Shown one piece after another: positions 1 to 7,733 of a stretch of 21,816 nucleotides of DNA. Each line of letters starts with the position of its first letter. The stretch's first letter is position 1. The position numbers and the translations under genes are program-made. The DNA is from DATARH01 sp036008175 (lineage in GTDB: Bacteria; Pseudomonadota; Alphaproteobacteria; ATCC43930; CGMCC-115725), in NCBI GenBank assembly GCA_036008175.1, contig DASYOB010000126.1, positions 1-21,816 on the forward strand, read 5' to 3'. The notes under the pieces are model-generated. The model was not told where the DNA came from and did not search any database. It saw only the letters and a program-made list of their open reading frames with translations.

Positions 1-1664
1 ACGAAAATTTTTGTCGCCTGTCGCAGCTCCTCGACAAGCTTTCTGACCAGCAGCGGCAATCGTCTCGACTCCCGACGACGAACCTCCTCGGCCGTCATCT
101 CGTCGGCCAAAACCCAGGCGTGGTAGAGCAGCTGAAACTTCCTGTCGTGGACCATGTATTCTCGGCCGTTCGACGACAGCTGTACGTCCAAATTCTCAGG
201 CTCGCTCAGCCCTTCGAAACCTGCTTCGAGCCCAGCCAGGAGCTTCGGCAGAGGTGCGCTTGCGAAACGGAAAAGTCCAAGCAGCTCGGCTCCGCAACGA
301 CGCTGAACGAGCCCAAACTCGCAGTTCTCGCCGAGACTCTCGAAGCTCACCATCAAATCGCGTGCCGACAAATCACCTTCCAACACTGATCGCACACTGG
401 CTGGCGAGCCGACCGCGACAACTTGGCCGTCGGGCCCATCGAGCGGTGTCGATGCAGTCGCGGCGGGTACTACCGATGCCGGATCGGCAATGCGCGGGCT
501 GGAGGTGGTGGACTCGACTTCAGGCGGCGCAACAGCTGTTTCGTGACACCCAGTACCGCCGGTATCGTCGGATCCGGGCGCGGTAAGCGTGGATAACACC
601 GCGTTGGGCAGAATTCCAACTCCCTTGATCGACAAAGCATCACTTTGTCCAAGACGTTCGATCAGAAGATTGTAGAATCTCAGGTCCTCGTCGCAAATCC
701 CGTTGATGTACTCCTGGTCTTCACTAAGAAAATCTCTGAACCGCAGATGGCTTTCGGATACATTCTTTCTAGTGGCCTGTCTAACTCCCCAACGAGCCCG
801 GCACCAAGCGTCATATCTGCCGATTTCGGTAATTTCTAAATCATTGATAATAGTTTGTTCTACCGCACTTTCATGATTACCTTCGCCAAGGTATTGGCAG
901 ATGATATTCGGGACCACGACTCCATTATCACGCAAACAGCGCGCGGCAATTTCACGAACGGCCGCTTTAGCTTCCTTCAGATTGTTGTCTTCAATCCCAA
1001 ATTCGTCCCGCCAGCCGCGTGTGTCGGGAGCAATTGGCACCTCGTCGCTAAAGATGCGGGTTAGCACGTAGTTTATCTGCGAGATCACGCGGCTGATCGG
1101 ATCGCGAATCACCGTAAAAATCTCATCCCGGAAGCGAATTAGATCCGAGCTTTTGTAAAATGACAGAGTGTTATGACCATGAACATAGATAGAGTCAGAC
1201 ATGTTTGCTTCTAAAACCAGATCTCGAATTGCTGAAAAAAATAGGTCGGAGGAGGCCCAATCTGGATCGATTATCTGGGTATTGAGGGAGGCAAATCGGC
1301 AAATTAAATGGGACGATAGGTCCGAGCCGGCACATTTCGGAACATGAACAAATAAGAGACGCTTCTTCTCCGGAAAGGCGCCCAAGAATCTAGCCACGAA
1401 ATTCTCGCGGAACTCCTCGCTCTTCAGCGCAGCGGTATATACGTCCGTGGCTGTAATACCGGAGTCGAAAATGGCTGTGGTGATCGAATCAGGAGAGCGA
1501 CCATGAGCGGCATAGTACAGTTGCCGCGGGGTCATGCTGTCGAGGGGCAAATTAGCCACCAAACCCTCGATTCCGAGTTCGGGCCGAAAGAAGGCGAGCA
1601 GCTCGAATGTTTCTCGTACGCTCGAAGGTGCCGAGTCCTGTGGCTGGATACGAGATGCTGTCAT
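1..1664 (-). CDS. Sulfotransferase fused to ESLGENCEFG-motif domain (3' end outside window)
   Basis: I translated this frame by hand: it is open from an ATG at 1664-1662 to the left edge, 554 codons with no stop. Residues about 100-300 resemble PAPS-dependent sulfotransferases. LLFVHVPKCAGSD (103-115) fits the 5'-phosphosulfate loop, and VIRDPISRVISQ (186-197) fits the 3'-phosphate-binding motif. A Pro/Thr/Ser/Ala-rich linker (about 350-430) follows. A second domain starts near 436 with ESLGENCEFG (Cys448); it is roughly 60% identical by eye, without gaps, to the domain in the gene at 7726-8895. The start lies 1 nt past the stop of the upstream ACP gene, so the two are probably co-translated. 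Codons in the sulfotransferase part (about 640-1350) are visibly A/T-richer (TTA, AGA, ATT, AAT) than those of neighbours. Sulfotransferase family assignment is fairly firm; acceptor and second-domain function are unknown. Confidence 0.82.
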   Translation of the reverse strand, partial: MTASRIQPQDSAPSSVRETFELLAFFRPELGIEGLVANLPLDSMTPRQLYYAAHGRSPDSITTAIFDSGITATDVYTAALKSEEFRENFVARFLGAFPEKKRLLFVHVPKCAGSDLSSHLICRFASLNTQIIDPDWASSDLFFSAIRDLVLEANMSDSIYVHGHNTLSFYKSSDLIRFRDEIFTVIRDPISRVISQINYVLTRIFSDEVPIAPDTRGWRDEFGIEDNNLKEAKAAVREIAARCLRDNGVVVPNIICQYLGEGNHESAVEQTIINDLEITEIGRYDAWCRARWGVRQATRKNVSESHLRFRDFLSEDQEYINGICDEDLRFYNLLIERLGQSDALSIKGVGILPNAVLSTLTAPGSDDTGGTGCHETAVAPPEVESTTSSPRIADPASVVPAATASTPLDGPDGQVVAVGSPASVRSVLEGDLSARDLMVSFESLGENCEFGLVQRRCGAELLGLFRFASAPLPKLLAGLEAGFEGLSEPENLDVQLSSNGREYMVHDRKFQLLYHAWVLADEMTAEEVRRRESRRLPLLVRKLVEELRQATKIF

Positions 1665-1665
1665 T

Positions 1666-1917
1666 TTATTGATTGCCGGGCAACTTGCTTTGAATGGCGC
1701 TGACCAGCGCCCCGACATTGGCGAGGCGCTCGATCTCGTTCGTCGTCATCTTTACCCCGAAACGCGTCTCAACAGCCACGATCACGCTGATATGGTTAAA
1801 TGAATCCCAACCTTCGATGTCGTTCGCCGTCGTTTCCGGCGTCAGGACGATTGCATCATCGGCGAACAGCTCGCGAAAGAGGTCGGTCAGTTTCCGGTAA
1901 ATCTCAACGATTTCCAT
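1666..1917 (-). CDS. Acyl carrier protein (minus arm)
   Basis: This 83-residue acidic protein has the four-helix ACP pattern. The phosphopantetheine attachment motif is GWDSF, with Ser39 as the predicted modified residue. After 4'-phosphopantetheinylation it should carry an acyl-type group as a thioester in the cytoplasm. DSF replaces the DSL usual in fatty-acid ACPs, which points to a specialised ACP like those encoded beside FkbH or polyketide genes. It lies between the WcbI-TPR gene (about 90 bp upstream) and the sulfotransferase fusion (1 bp downstream). Its closest relative in the window is the ACP at 7485-7733, whose serine is also residue 39. Shine-Dalgarno sequence ahead of the ATG is weak. 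Family assignment is firm; the cargo is not known. Confidence 0.9.
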   Translation of the reverse strand: MEIVEIYRKLTDLFRELFADDAIVLTPETTANDIEGWDSFNHISVIVAVETRFGVKMTTNEIERLANVGALVSAIQSKLPGNQ

Positions 1918-2007
1918 TGCGCAACTCTGAGAAGGCGTTGGTACGAGCGGTTGGCGGGATCGTGCGAGGAAGGTCCTGAAGGACCGGCCTCGCCGCGAGA
2001 CCGTCTA

Positions 2008-5000
2008 TCAAGAACTTGCCGAGCGTGGTTGCGGGGTGGAGTTGCCGTGCCGGGCCAAGAACGCGTCGAGCCGTTGCAAATGCGCATTCAGCCTGGTGTT
2101 CGCCGGGTCCAGGACGATAGCTTCCGCAGCTGCCTCGCGCGCCTCATCGGGGCGCTGCAAGCGCACAAGTATTCGGCTTAGCTGATCGCGAACGTGGATG
2201 TTGCTGGGGTCGCGCTCGGCCGCGGCGCGGAACGCCTGCTCGGCACCGGCGAGTTCACCGCGGCGCAGCAGCAGGTCGCCGAGATTGGCCTGGAACCGGG
2301 CATTCTCCGGCTCCGCAACGGCCGCACGGCGCGCTGCCCCCACTGCCTCTTCGAGGCGACCCGCACGGCTCAGCGCATGGCTGAGGTCGACATGAAACAC
2401 CGCAACATCGGGCGCCATCGCCACAGCCTGGAGGATCTTCGCCTCGGCGGCGGCGAAATCGTCGGCGTTCATCAGAACTGCGCCGAGCTGCGCGTATCGA
2501 TGCGGATTTGCCGGGTCGAGATCGACCGCCTTCTGCCGCATCGCGATGGCCTCGGCATGTTGGCCTTGGGCGCTCAGGACATGCCCGAGTTGACCGTGAT
2601 GATGTGCGCTGCCCAGACCGGTCGCGATAACGCCGCGCAACGCCGCTTCCGCACCCGGCAGATCTCCGGCTCTGATCAAAAGATCGCAGAGCTGGTTGTG
2701 GGATTGGATGCGATCGGGTTCCAGCCGGATTGCCTCCTCGACCGCTGCGATCGCCTCGTCCACCTCCCCCGCTTGCGCGAGCATCAGGCTCAGGCCGAAG
2801 TGAAAATCCGCGCTTTCGGGCGCCAAGCGGATGGCGCTGCGGATCGCCGCTTCGGCGGCGGAAAGCTCGCCTGCCTGCATCAGCACCCGACCTAGCTGCG
2901 CGTGTCGGTTGGCGTCGGTCGGTTCAATTTCGAGCGCTTGCTGCTGGACCGCCACCGCCTCGGCCAGCCGGCCCTGGCCCACCAGAAGACCTGCAAGTCT
3001 GTCACAGGCCTCGACAGCCCGCGGGTCGGCGACGATCACTTCGCGCAATGCGGCCTCGGCATCGGAGGCATTGCCGGCCCTCAGACACAGATCGACAAAA
3101 TGCGCGCGGAAATCCGGGTGCGCCGGGTCGAGCCGTCTCGCTCCCCGCGCCGCGCCAATGGCATCCTCGATCCGGCCGGCGCGGCAGAGGACGTGGCTAA
3201 GGTCGAAATGGAAGATCGCGATTTCGGGCGCCATAGCGATGGCGGTCCGGATCGCCTCTTCAGCGGCCGCAAAATCACCTGCTCCCATCAGAACATGGCC
3301 GAGTTGGGCGTGCCGATGCGGGTTTTCCGGCTCGATCTCGACCGCCTTACGCCGCAGCGCGATCGCTTCGGCATGCTGGCCCTTGGCGCCGAGCACATGC
3401 CCGAGCTGGCCGTATGGATGGGCTATGTTGGGGGCCAATTCGATGGCTTTGCGCAGCGCAAGCTCGGCGGTCTCCACCTCGCCGGTGCGCAGCGCGACGT
3501 CACCCCACCGCCGGTGCGCCTCCGCGCTCTCGGGCGCGAATTCGACTGCCGCGGCCGCGGCAGCGACGGCATCGTCGAGGCGGCCGTCCCGCGCGAGCAC
3601 GTCGCTCAGCTCGATCCAAAGCTCGGCGTTATTCGGGAACAGTTGGAGCGCGGTCCGTACAGCCGCCTCCGCCTTGTCGACCTGGCCGCGGCGCGACAAC
3701 AGGGCGATAAGGTCGCGGTGGTACTGCACATCCTCTGGCGCCAGAGACAGAACTCGATGCAGCGCAGCCTCGGCCTCCTCGCCGCACTCGACAACCTGCA
3801 GCAGCCGGGCAAGGTGCCGGAGGAGGCCGTGACTGTCGGGATCGCGCCGGAGCGCCTCCTCCAGTGCGGCGATAGCGCCCGCTACGTCGCCCTGCCGCTC
3901 GAGCAGCTCGGCCAGCCCGAGGATCGGCCCACTGCTTTCGGGTTCGAGTTCGTGCGCACGGTGGAAAGCTTCCGCGGCGGCCGCGTACTCTCCCGACCGG
4001 GCCAGGAGATGGCCGAGCTCGAAGTGCAGATTGGCCGCGTAGGGGCTATATTCGAGTCCATGCCGCGCAACCGCTATGCCTTCCGCAAGTCGGTCCTGCC
4101 CCCGCATCAAATTGGCCAACAACCCCGGGAAATGCGGGTCGCTCGGATCAAGCTCGACCGCGGCCCGCATTTCAATCTCGGTCGCCTCGTCATCCCCGAT
4201 CGTCCGCAACAGCCCACCGAGCTGCGCATGATAGGCGGCGTGATCAGGATCGATGGCGATGGCGCGCTCCGCGGCGGCAATTGCCTTGTCGCGCTGGCCA
4301 AGCCGCGCGAGAACATGGGCCATCGTGCCGTGTCCGGCCGCCGCCTCCGGCGACAGCGCGAGCCCAGCCTCCAGGCTCGCACGGGCGGCCTCGAAATCGC
4401 CGCTGCGAGCTCGCTCAAGCCCTTCGGCGAGCGGCTCGTTCCAGCAGCAGGACATATAACGCAGGTAGAATTCACGCGCGGTGAAACCGCCTTCGTGCAT
4501 AAATTGCCACCGCCGTCCCTCGGGGACGAAGCGAAGACCGAAATGGCTTATGACACTGGGATGGATCGGCAGCTCGTCCTTCGGAAAAGGCGTGATCCGG
4601 ATCGCCCTCTGCATCGCCTCGATGTCTTGCTGAGAGACCCCGAGCCGCTCGAAGAACTGGGTCGTGAGCGCCACCGTCACGCGCGCGTTCGGGTGATACG
4701 GCGTGCGAAACACCGCCTCTTTCCGGAAGTGCTCGGCGATGAGATCCGCGATGCGGAATCCGGTTGCTTCGTCCCGCTGCCGCTGCTTGTCGAGGGTGAT
4801 CTCGCACAGGCGATCGAGGTTGACGGTGGCGTTCAGATCGAGCTGCAGATACCGCTCCACGGCGGTCTCGGGATCGACCCCGGTCTTGATCATTCGGTTC
4901 AGCCAGGCGTCGCTCGACTCAGCGCCGTAGGGGCCGGTCTCGAGATAAGGGCGCGACGGATTGTTCGGATGCGGCTGGCCGGCGAAGGGCCACAGGAAGC

Positions 5001-5259
5001 CGCAATTGACCATCGGAACAAAGACGCGTTCGGCCAGCGTCTCGACACCAGCGATGTCAGCCTTGGGTTTGAAATCAAGCACCTGCTCGACTACGACGTC
5101 CGCGGCCCGGATTGCGATGCGGTCGGACTCGGTAATGTCTTCGTAAGACGCAATAAAGATTACGCGCTGTCGCGCCGCCGCGCCGACAAATCGATTATAC
5201 AAATTATACAGCGCCCTGATTTGGCAATTGCCGATCAGGACAATCGAGTGCATCCGCAT
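2008..5259 (-). CDS. WcbI-like putative acyltransferase with about 23 C-terminal TPR units
   Basis: From the ATG at 5259 the protein has 1083 residues. The N-terminal part (about 1-285) opens with a beta-strand then GNCQ (10-13), and has VPMVNCGFLWPF at 81-92. This resembles WcbI, a capsule-biosynthesis putative acetyltransferase family. From 286 to 1072 there are about 23 units of 34 residues with the TPR signature (for example GQLGHVL..GQHAEAI..RKAVEIEP), followed by a short Ser/Pro tail. Units 9-20 of the regular array form three copies of a four-TPR block (see the repeat entry). No signal peptide or membrane segment is visible, so a cytoplasmic enzyme with a protein-interaction scaffold is likely. 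The frame stays open to a TTG at 5289, but GNCQ near the N-terminus favours ATG 5259 or 5253. It is first gene of the minus operon, ahead of an ACP. The WcbI call is from motif memory; TPR is certain. Confidence 0.85.
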   Translation of the reverse strand: MRMHSIVLIGNCQIRALYNLYNRFVGAAARQRVIFIASYEDITESDRIAIRAADVVVEQVLDFKPKADIAGVETLAERVFVPMVNCGFLWPFAGQPHPNNPSRPYLETGPYGAESSDAWLNRMIKTGVDPETAVERYLQLDLNATVNLDRLCEITLDKQRQRDEATGFRIADLIAEHFRKEAVFRTPYHPNARVTVALTTQFFERLGVSQQDIEAMQRAIRITPFPKDELPIHPSVISHFGLRFVPEGRRWQFMHEGGFTAREFYLRYMSCCWNEPLAEGLERARSGDFEAARASLEAGLALSPEAAAGHGTMAHVLARLGQRDKAIAAAERAIAIDPDHAAYHAQLGGLLRTIGDDEATEIEMRAAVELDPSDPHFPGLLANLMRGQDRLAEGIAVARHGLEYSPYAANLHFELGHLLARSGEYAAAAEAFHRAHELEPESSGPILGLAELLERQGDVAGAIAALEEALRRDPDSHGLLRHLARLLQVVECGEEAEAALHRVLSLAPEDVQYHRDLIALLSRRGQVDKAEAAVRTALQLFPNNAELWIELSDVLARDGRLDDAVAAAAAAVEFAPESAEAHRRWGDVALRTGEVETAELALRKAIELAPNIAHPYGQLGHVLGAKGQHAEAIALRRKAVEIEPENPHRHAQLGHVLMGAGDFAAAEEAIRTAIAMAPEIAIFHFDLSHVLCRAGRIEDAIGAARGARRLDPAHPDFRAHFVDLCLRAGNASDAEAALREVIVADPRAVEACDRLAGLLVGQGRLAEAVAVQQQALEIEPTDANRHAQLGRVLMQAGELSAAEAAIRSAIRLAPESADFHFGLSLMLAQAGEVDEAIAAVEEAIRLEPDRIQSHNQLCDLLIRAGDLPGAEAALRGVIATGLGSAHHHGQLGHVLSAQGQHAEAIAMRQKAVDLDPANPHRYAQLGAVLMNADDFAAAEAKILQAVAMAPDVAVFHVDLSHALSRAGRLEEAVGAARRAAVAEPENARFQANLGDLLLRRGELAGAEQAFRAAAERDPSNIHVRDQLSRILVRLQRPDEAREAAAEAIVLDPANTRLNAHLQRLDAFLARHGNSTPQPRSASS
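2257..3480 (-). repeat. Three tandem 408-bp blocks (four TPR units each) inside the TPR gene
   Basis: Residues 594-729, 730-865 and 866-1001 of the WcbI-TPR protein (3480-3073, 3072-2665, 2664-2257) align block to block. The pattern of HAQLG.VLM.AG, then FHFDLS..L.RAG, then an AEAAL strand recurs every 136 residues. The first and third blocks are closest: GQLGHVL, GQHAEAIA and NPHR.AQLG recur exactly 272 residues (816 bp) apart. This indicates growth by duplication of four-repeat cassettes. It is a coding repeat, not a mobile element. Confidence 0.75.
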
Positions 5260-5590
5260 ACTAATGTAGTCACCCTTAGGCACACGCAAGCCGGTAGTAC
5301 CAATTAAGCGAGAAATGGTCGCTACTTATACTGGAGCAGACTCGGCCGATACCGGCCAACTCGCGCGCAACGCTGCGACGCCGCGCAGAAATACCTAATC
5401 GCTGCGGCACGAGCAAGCACCTCGTCCCTACGCCGCCGAGGCGAACGGCCACCCGCGCTTGGCGAGGCTTGCCAATCCCAGGGTCGGCGAGTATGAACGC
5501 GGCGAACGCCCTTTTTTAACCTCTTTTTGTTACTCAACCATTGCTTTCTGGAGCGGGCGATGTCCTCCGCTTTTTTACCGGACCACGTGA
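5260..5590. promoter_or_regulatory. Divergent intergenic region between the two ACP operons
   Basis: These 331 bp hold no convincing gene. They must contain the promoters of both divergent operons. On the minus strand a TATAAG hexamer (5325-5330) about 65 bp before the WcbI-TPR start could be a -10 box, but no good -35 box is seen. Toward the plus operon there are three T-tracts (5512-5517, 5524-5528, 5571-5576), the last behind a small hairpin. No clear operator palindrome or riboswitch was recognised. Confidence 0.5.
5551..5576 (+). terminator. Hairpin plus T6 just upstream of the FkbH start (terminator- or attenuator-like)
   Basis: AGCGG (5552-5556) pairs with CCGCT (5567-5571), with a possible extra G-T pair, around a loop of about 8-10 nt. 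Six T residues (5571-5576) follow directly. This resembles a short intrinsic terminator, yet it sits 14 nt before the FkbH ATG and reads toward it. It could attenuate the plus operon or be fortuitous; the stem is short. Confidence 0.3.
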
Positions 5591-7480
5591 ATGACCGCAC
5601 TGTATTGGCTTCCTGAAATCGAGGATTGGCGCGCTCGACTGCGGGGACTCGACAATAATCGTGACGCCGCTTGGGACGCCGCCTCCGCCCTCGCCAATTC
5701 GCGGCTCGATTTCATTCGCACCAACGCGCTCGACCAAATGGTCTCCCGTATTTTCGGCGACTCTCCGCCCAAGACATTGGCGACAAAGCCGATCCGGCTG
5801 GCACTCTTGGGTTCGAGCACGATGGCGCATCTCCATCCCGCCATCCGCGTAGCCGGCCTGCGGCGCGGCCTTTGGATCTCGATTTACGAGAACGACTACG
5901 GCCAGTACTGGCAAGAGCTGACCGACTCTTCCTCCTCGCTCCACGAGTTCAAGCCGAACGCGGTGCTGTTCGCGCTCGATCCCCATCATCTCGCCGCCGG
6001 GATTGGCGCCTCTCTCGACCGTGCCGAAGCCGACCGCAGCTTCGACGAGGTGCGTGACCGCATCCGCGAGTGCTGGCGCCTCACCCGAGAGACGTTCCGC
6101 TGTCCGATCATGCATCAGCTGCCGCTCCCGCTGCACCCGGGCTTGCTCGGCAATAACGAGCATCGCCTGCCCGGCTCGCGGCAAGATTTTATAATGCGCC
6201 TCAATCATGCGCTGCGGGAGTTGGCCGACGGTGAAGGCGTCGATATTCTGGCGCTCGACACACGGGCCGCGATCGACGGGCTGAAAGCGTGGCACGACCC
6301 GGCGCTTTGGCACCGCGCCAAACAGGAGATCTCGCCAGCGGCGGCGCCGATGTACGGGGAGCTCGTGGCGCGCCTGCTCGCGGCCAAGCAGGGGCGTTCC
6401 GCCAAATGCCTGGTGCTTGACCTCGACAACACGCTCTGGGGCGGGGTGGTCGGCGATGACGGCCTCGAGGGGTTGGTGATCGGTCAAGGCAGCGCGCTCG
6501 GCGAGGCCTTTGTCGCGTTTCAGGAATACGCCCGCGAGCTGTCGCGCCGCGGCGTCATCCTCGCGGTGTGCTCAAAGAACGACGAAGCGAACGCGATCGA
6601 GCCATTCGAGAAGCACCCGGAGATGGTGCTGAAGCGGCACGACATTGCCAGTTTCGTCGCCAATTGGAGCGACAAGGCCTCGAACCTGCGAGCGATTGCC
6701 GAGGAGCTGAACATCGGCGTCGATTCCCTCGTATTCGTCGACGATAACCCGTTCGAGCGTTCTCTGGTACGACGCGAGCTGCCGATGGTCGCGGTGCCCG
6801 AGGTCGGCGACGACCCGGCCACCTTCGCCCAGACGCTCGCCGATGCCGGCTATTTCGAGGGGCTAGCCGTCACCGAAGAGGATCGTGCGCGCAATGAGCA
6901 ATATCAGGGCAATCGCAAGCGCGAGCGGCTCAAGGCCTCGGTAACCGACATTGATTCCTACCTGCGCAGCCTCGAGATGGAGTTGATCTGGCGGCCTTTC
7001 GACAAAGTCGGCTTGCAACGGACGGTCCAGCTGATCAACAAGACCAATCAGTTTAATCTGACGACGCGCCGCTACACCGCGGAGGACGTCCTTACCATCA
7101 TGGAGGACAGCCGTGCGTTCGGGTTGCAGTTGCGGCTGCTAGATCGGTTCGGCGACAATGGCATCATCGCCATTGTGATCGGTAAGATGAATGGCGACGA
7201 AGACTTGCTGATCGATACTTGGCTGATGAGCTGTCGCGTTTTGGGACGGCAGGTGGAACCGACAACGTTGAATCTCGTCGCCGACTCGGCAAAACGTTTG
7301 GGCGCACGGCGTCTGATCGGCGAATACCTGCCGACCAAGAAAAACGGGATGGTGAAGGACCACTACGCCAAGCTCGGTTTCAACGTCATCGAAACCGGTC
7401 CGGACGGCAGCAACCGGGCGATTCTCGACCTGCCGACCTTCGCGCCGGCGAGCACCTTCATTACCGTTACAGAGGCTTGA
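5591..7480 (+). CDS. FkbH-family HAD-IIIC protein with C-terminal GNAT-like domain
   Basis: This 629-residue protein matches the FkbH layout. Residues 1-265 form an N-terminal region with an SGNH-like GSST stretch (74-77). The HAD domain starts near 270 with DLDNTLWGG (277-285; Asp277 and Asp279 the predicted catalytic pair) and includes VFVDDNPFER. The C-terminal domain (about 470-629) has INKTNQFNLTTRRY, typical of FkbH proteins. Characterised FkbH-type enzymes take a glyceryl group from 1,3-bisphosphoglycerate, dephosphorylate it and load it on a partner ACP. An ACP gene starts 4 bp downstream, so glyceryl-S-ACP formation is the likely role. The oxidase, dehydrogenase and methyltransferase genes that turn glyceryl-ACP into methoxymalonyl-ACP are absent here. 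The start is supported by the usual LYWLPE..DW beginning, but no good Shine-Dalgarno precedes it. Confidence 0.9.
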   Translation: MTALYWLPEIEDWRARLRGLDNNRDAAWDAASALANSRLDFIRTNALDQMVSRIFGDSPPKTLATKPIRLALLGSSTMAHLHPAIRVAGLRRGLWISIYENDYGQYWQELTDSSSSLHEFKPNAVLFALDPHHLAAGIGASLDRAEADRSFDEVRDRIRECWRLTRETFRCPIMHQLPLPLHPGLLGNNEHRLPGSRQDFIMRLNHALRELADGEGVDILALDTRAAIDGLKAWHDPALWHRAKQEISPAAAPMYGELVARLLAAKQGRSAKCLVLDLDNTLWGGVVGDDGLEGLVIGQGSALGEAFVAFQEYARELSRRGVILAVCSKNDEANAIEPFEKHPEMVLKRHDIASFVANWSDKASNLRAIAEELNIGVDSLVFVDDNPFERSLVRRELPMVAVPEVGDDPATFAQTLADAGYFEGLAVTEEDRARNEQYQGNRKRERLKASVTDIDSYLRSLEMELIWRPFDKVGLQRTVQLINKTNQFNLTTRRYTAEDVLTIMEDSRAFGLQLRLLDRFGDNGIIAIVIGKMNGDEDLLIDTWLMSCRVLGRQVEPTTLNLVADSAKRLGARRLIGEYLPTKKNGMVKDHYAKLGFNVIETGPDGSNRAILDLPTFAPASTFITVTEA

Positions 7481-7484
7481 GCCG

Positions 7485-7733
7485 ATGAGCGAAACAGAGA
7501 TCTATGCCGCGCTCGGCGAAATCTTCCGCGACGTGTTTTTGAAAGACGACATCGAGCTAAGGCCGGAGCTGAGCGCGAAAGACGTCGCCGGCTGGGACTC
7601 GTTCAAGCAGATCGACATCATTCTCGCCGTGGAGGAAAAGTACCGGATAAAGCTGAACACGAGAGAGCTCGACAGCCTCAACAATGTGGGCGACCTCGTC
7701 CGGGTTATAACCGCCAAAACCGGCGGTGGCTGA
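7485..7733 (+). CDS. Acyl carrier protein (plus arm, FkbH partner)
   Basis: This is an 82-residue ACP with GWDSF and predicted phosphopantetheine site Ser39. It aligns along its length with the ACP at 1666-1917, including EIY, the GWDSF motif, a following AVE, and NVG..V near the end. The ATG has a good Shine-Dalgarno (AGAGG about 9 nt upstream). It starts 4 bp after the FkbH stop and overlaps the next gene by 8 bp, so the three genes look translationally coupled. By neighbourhood it is the likely acceptor of the group loaded by FkbH. ACP identity is firm; cargo is inferred. Confidence 0.92.
   Translation: MSETEIYAALGEIFRDVFLKDDIELRPELSAKDVAGWDSFKQIDIILAVEEKYRIKLNTRELDSLNNVGDLVRVITAKTGGG

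Noticed and set aside
120..1064. Small plus-strand frames in the left 1.7 kb
   Set aside because: The minus strand is open throughout as a sulfotransferase fusion; these frames are its shadows.
2257..3480. Regularly repeated DNA suggestive of a CRISPR or satellite array
   Set aside because: The periodicity is a multiple of 34 codons within an open frame and encodes TPR units; there are no identical short repeats with unique spacers.
2902..5307. Long plus-strand open frame (about 800 codons) opposite the WcbI-TPR gene, plus another at 2194-2895
   Set aside because: They are antisense to a clear TPR array with regular 34-residue periodicity. Their translations are Arg/Gly/Pro-rich, without domain pattern, as expected opposite GC-rich coding DNA.
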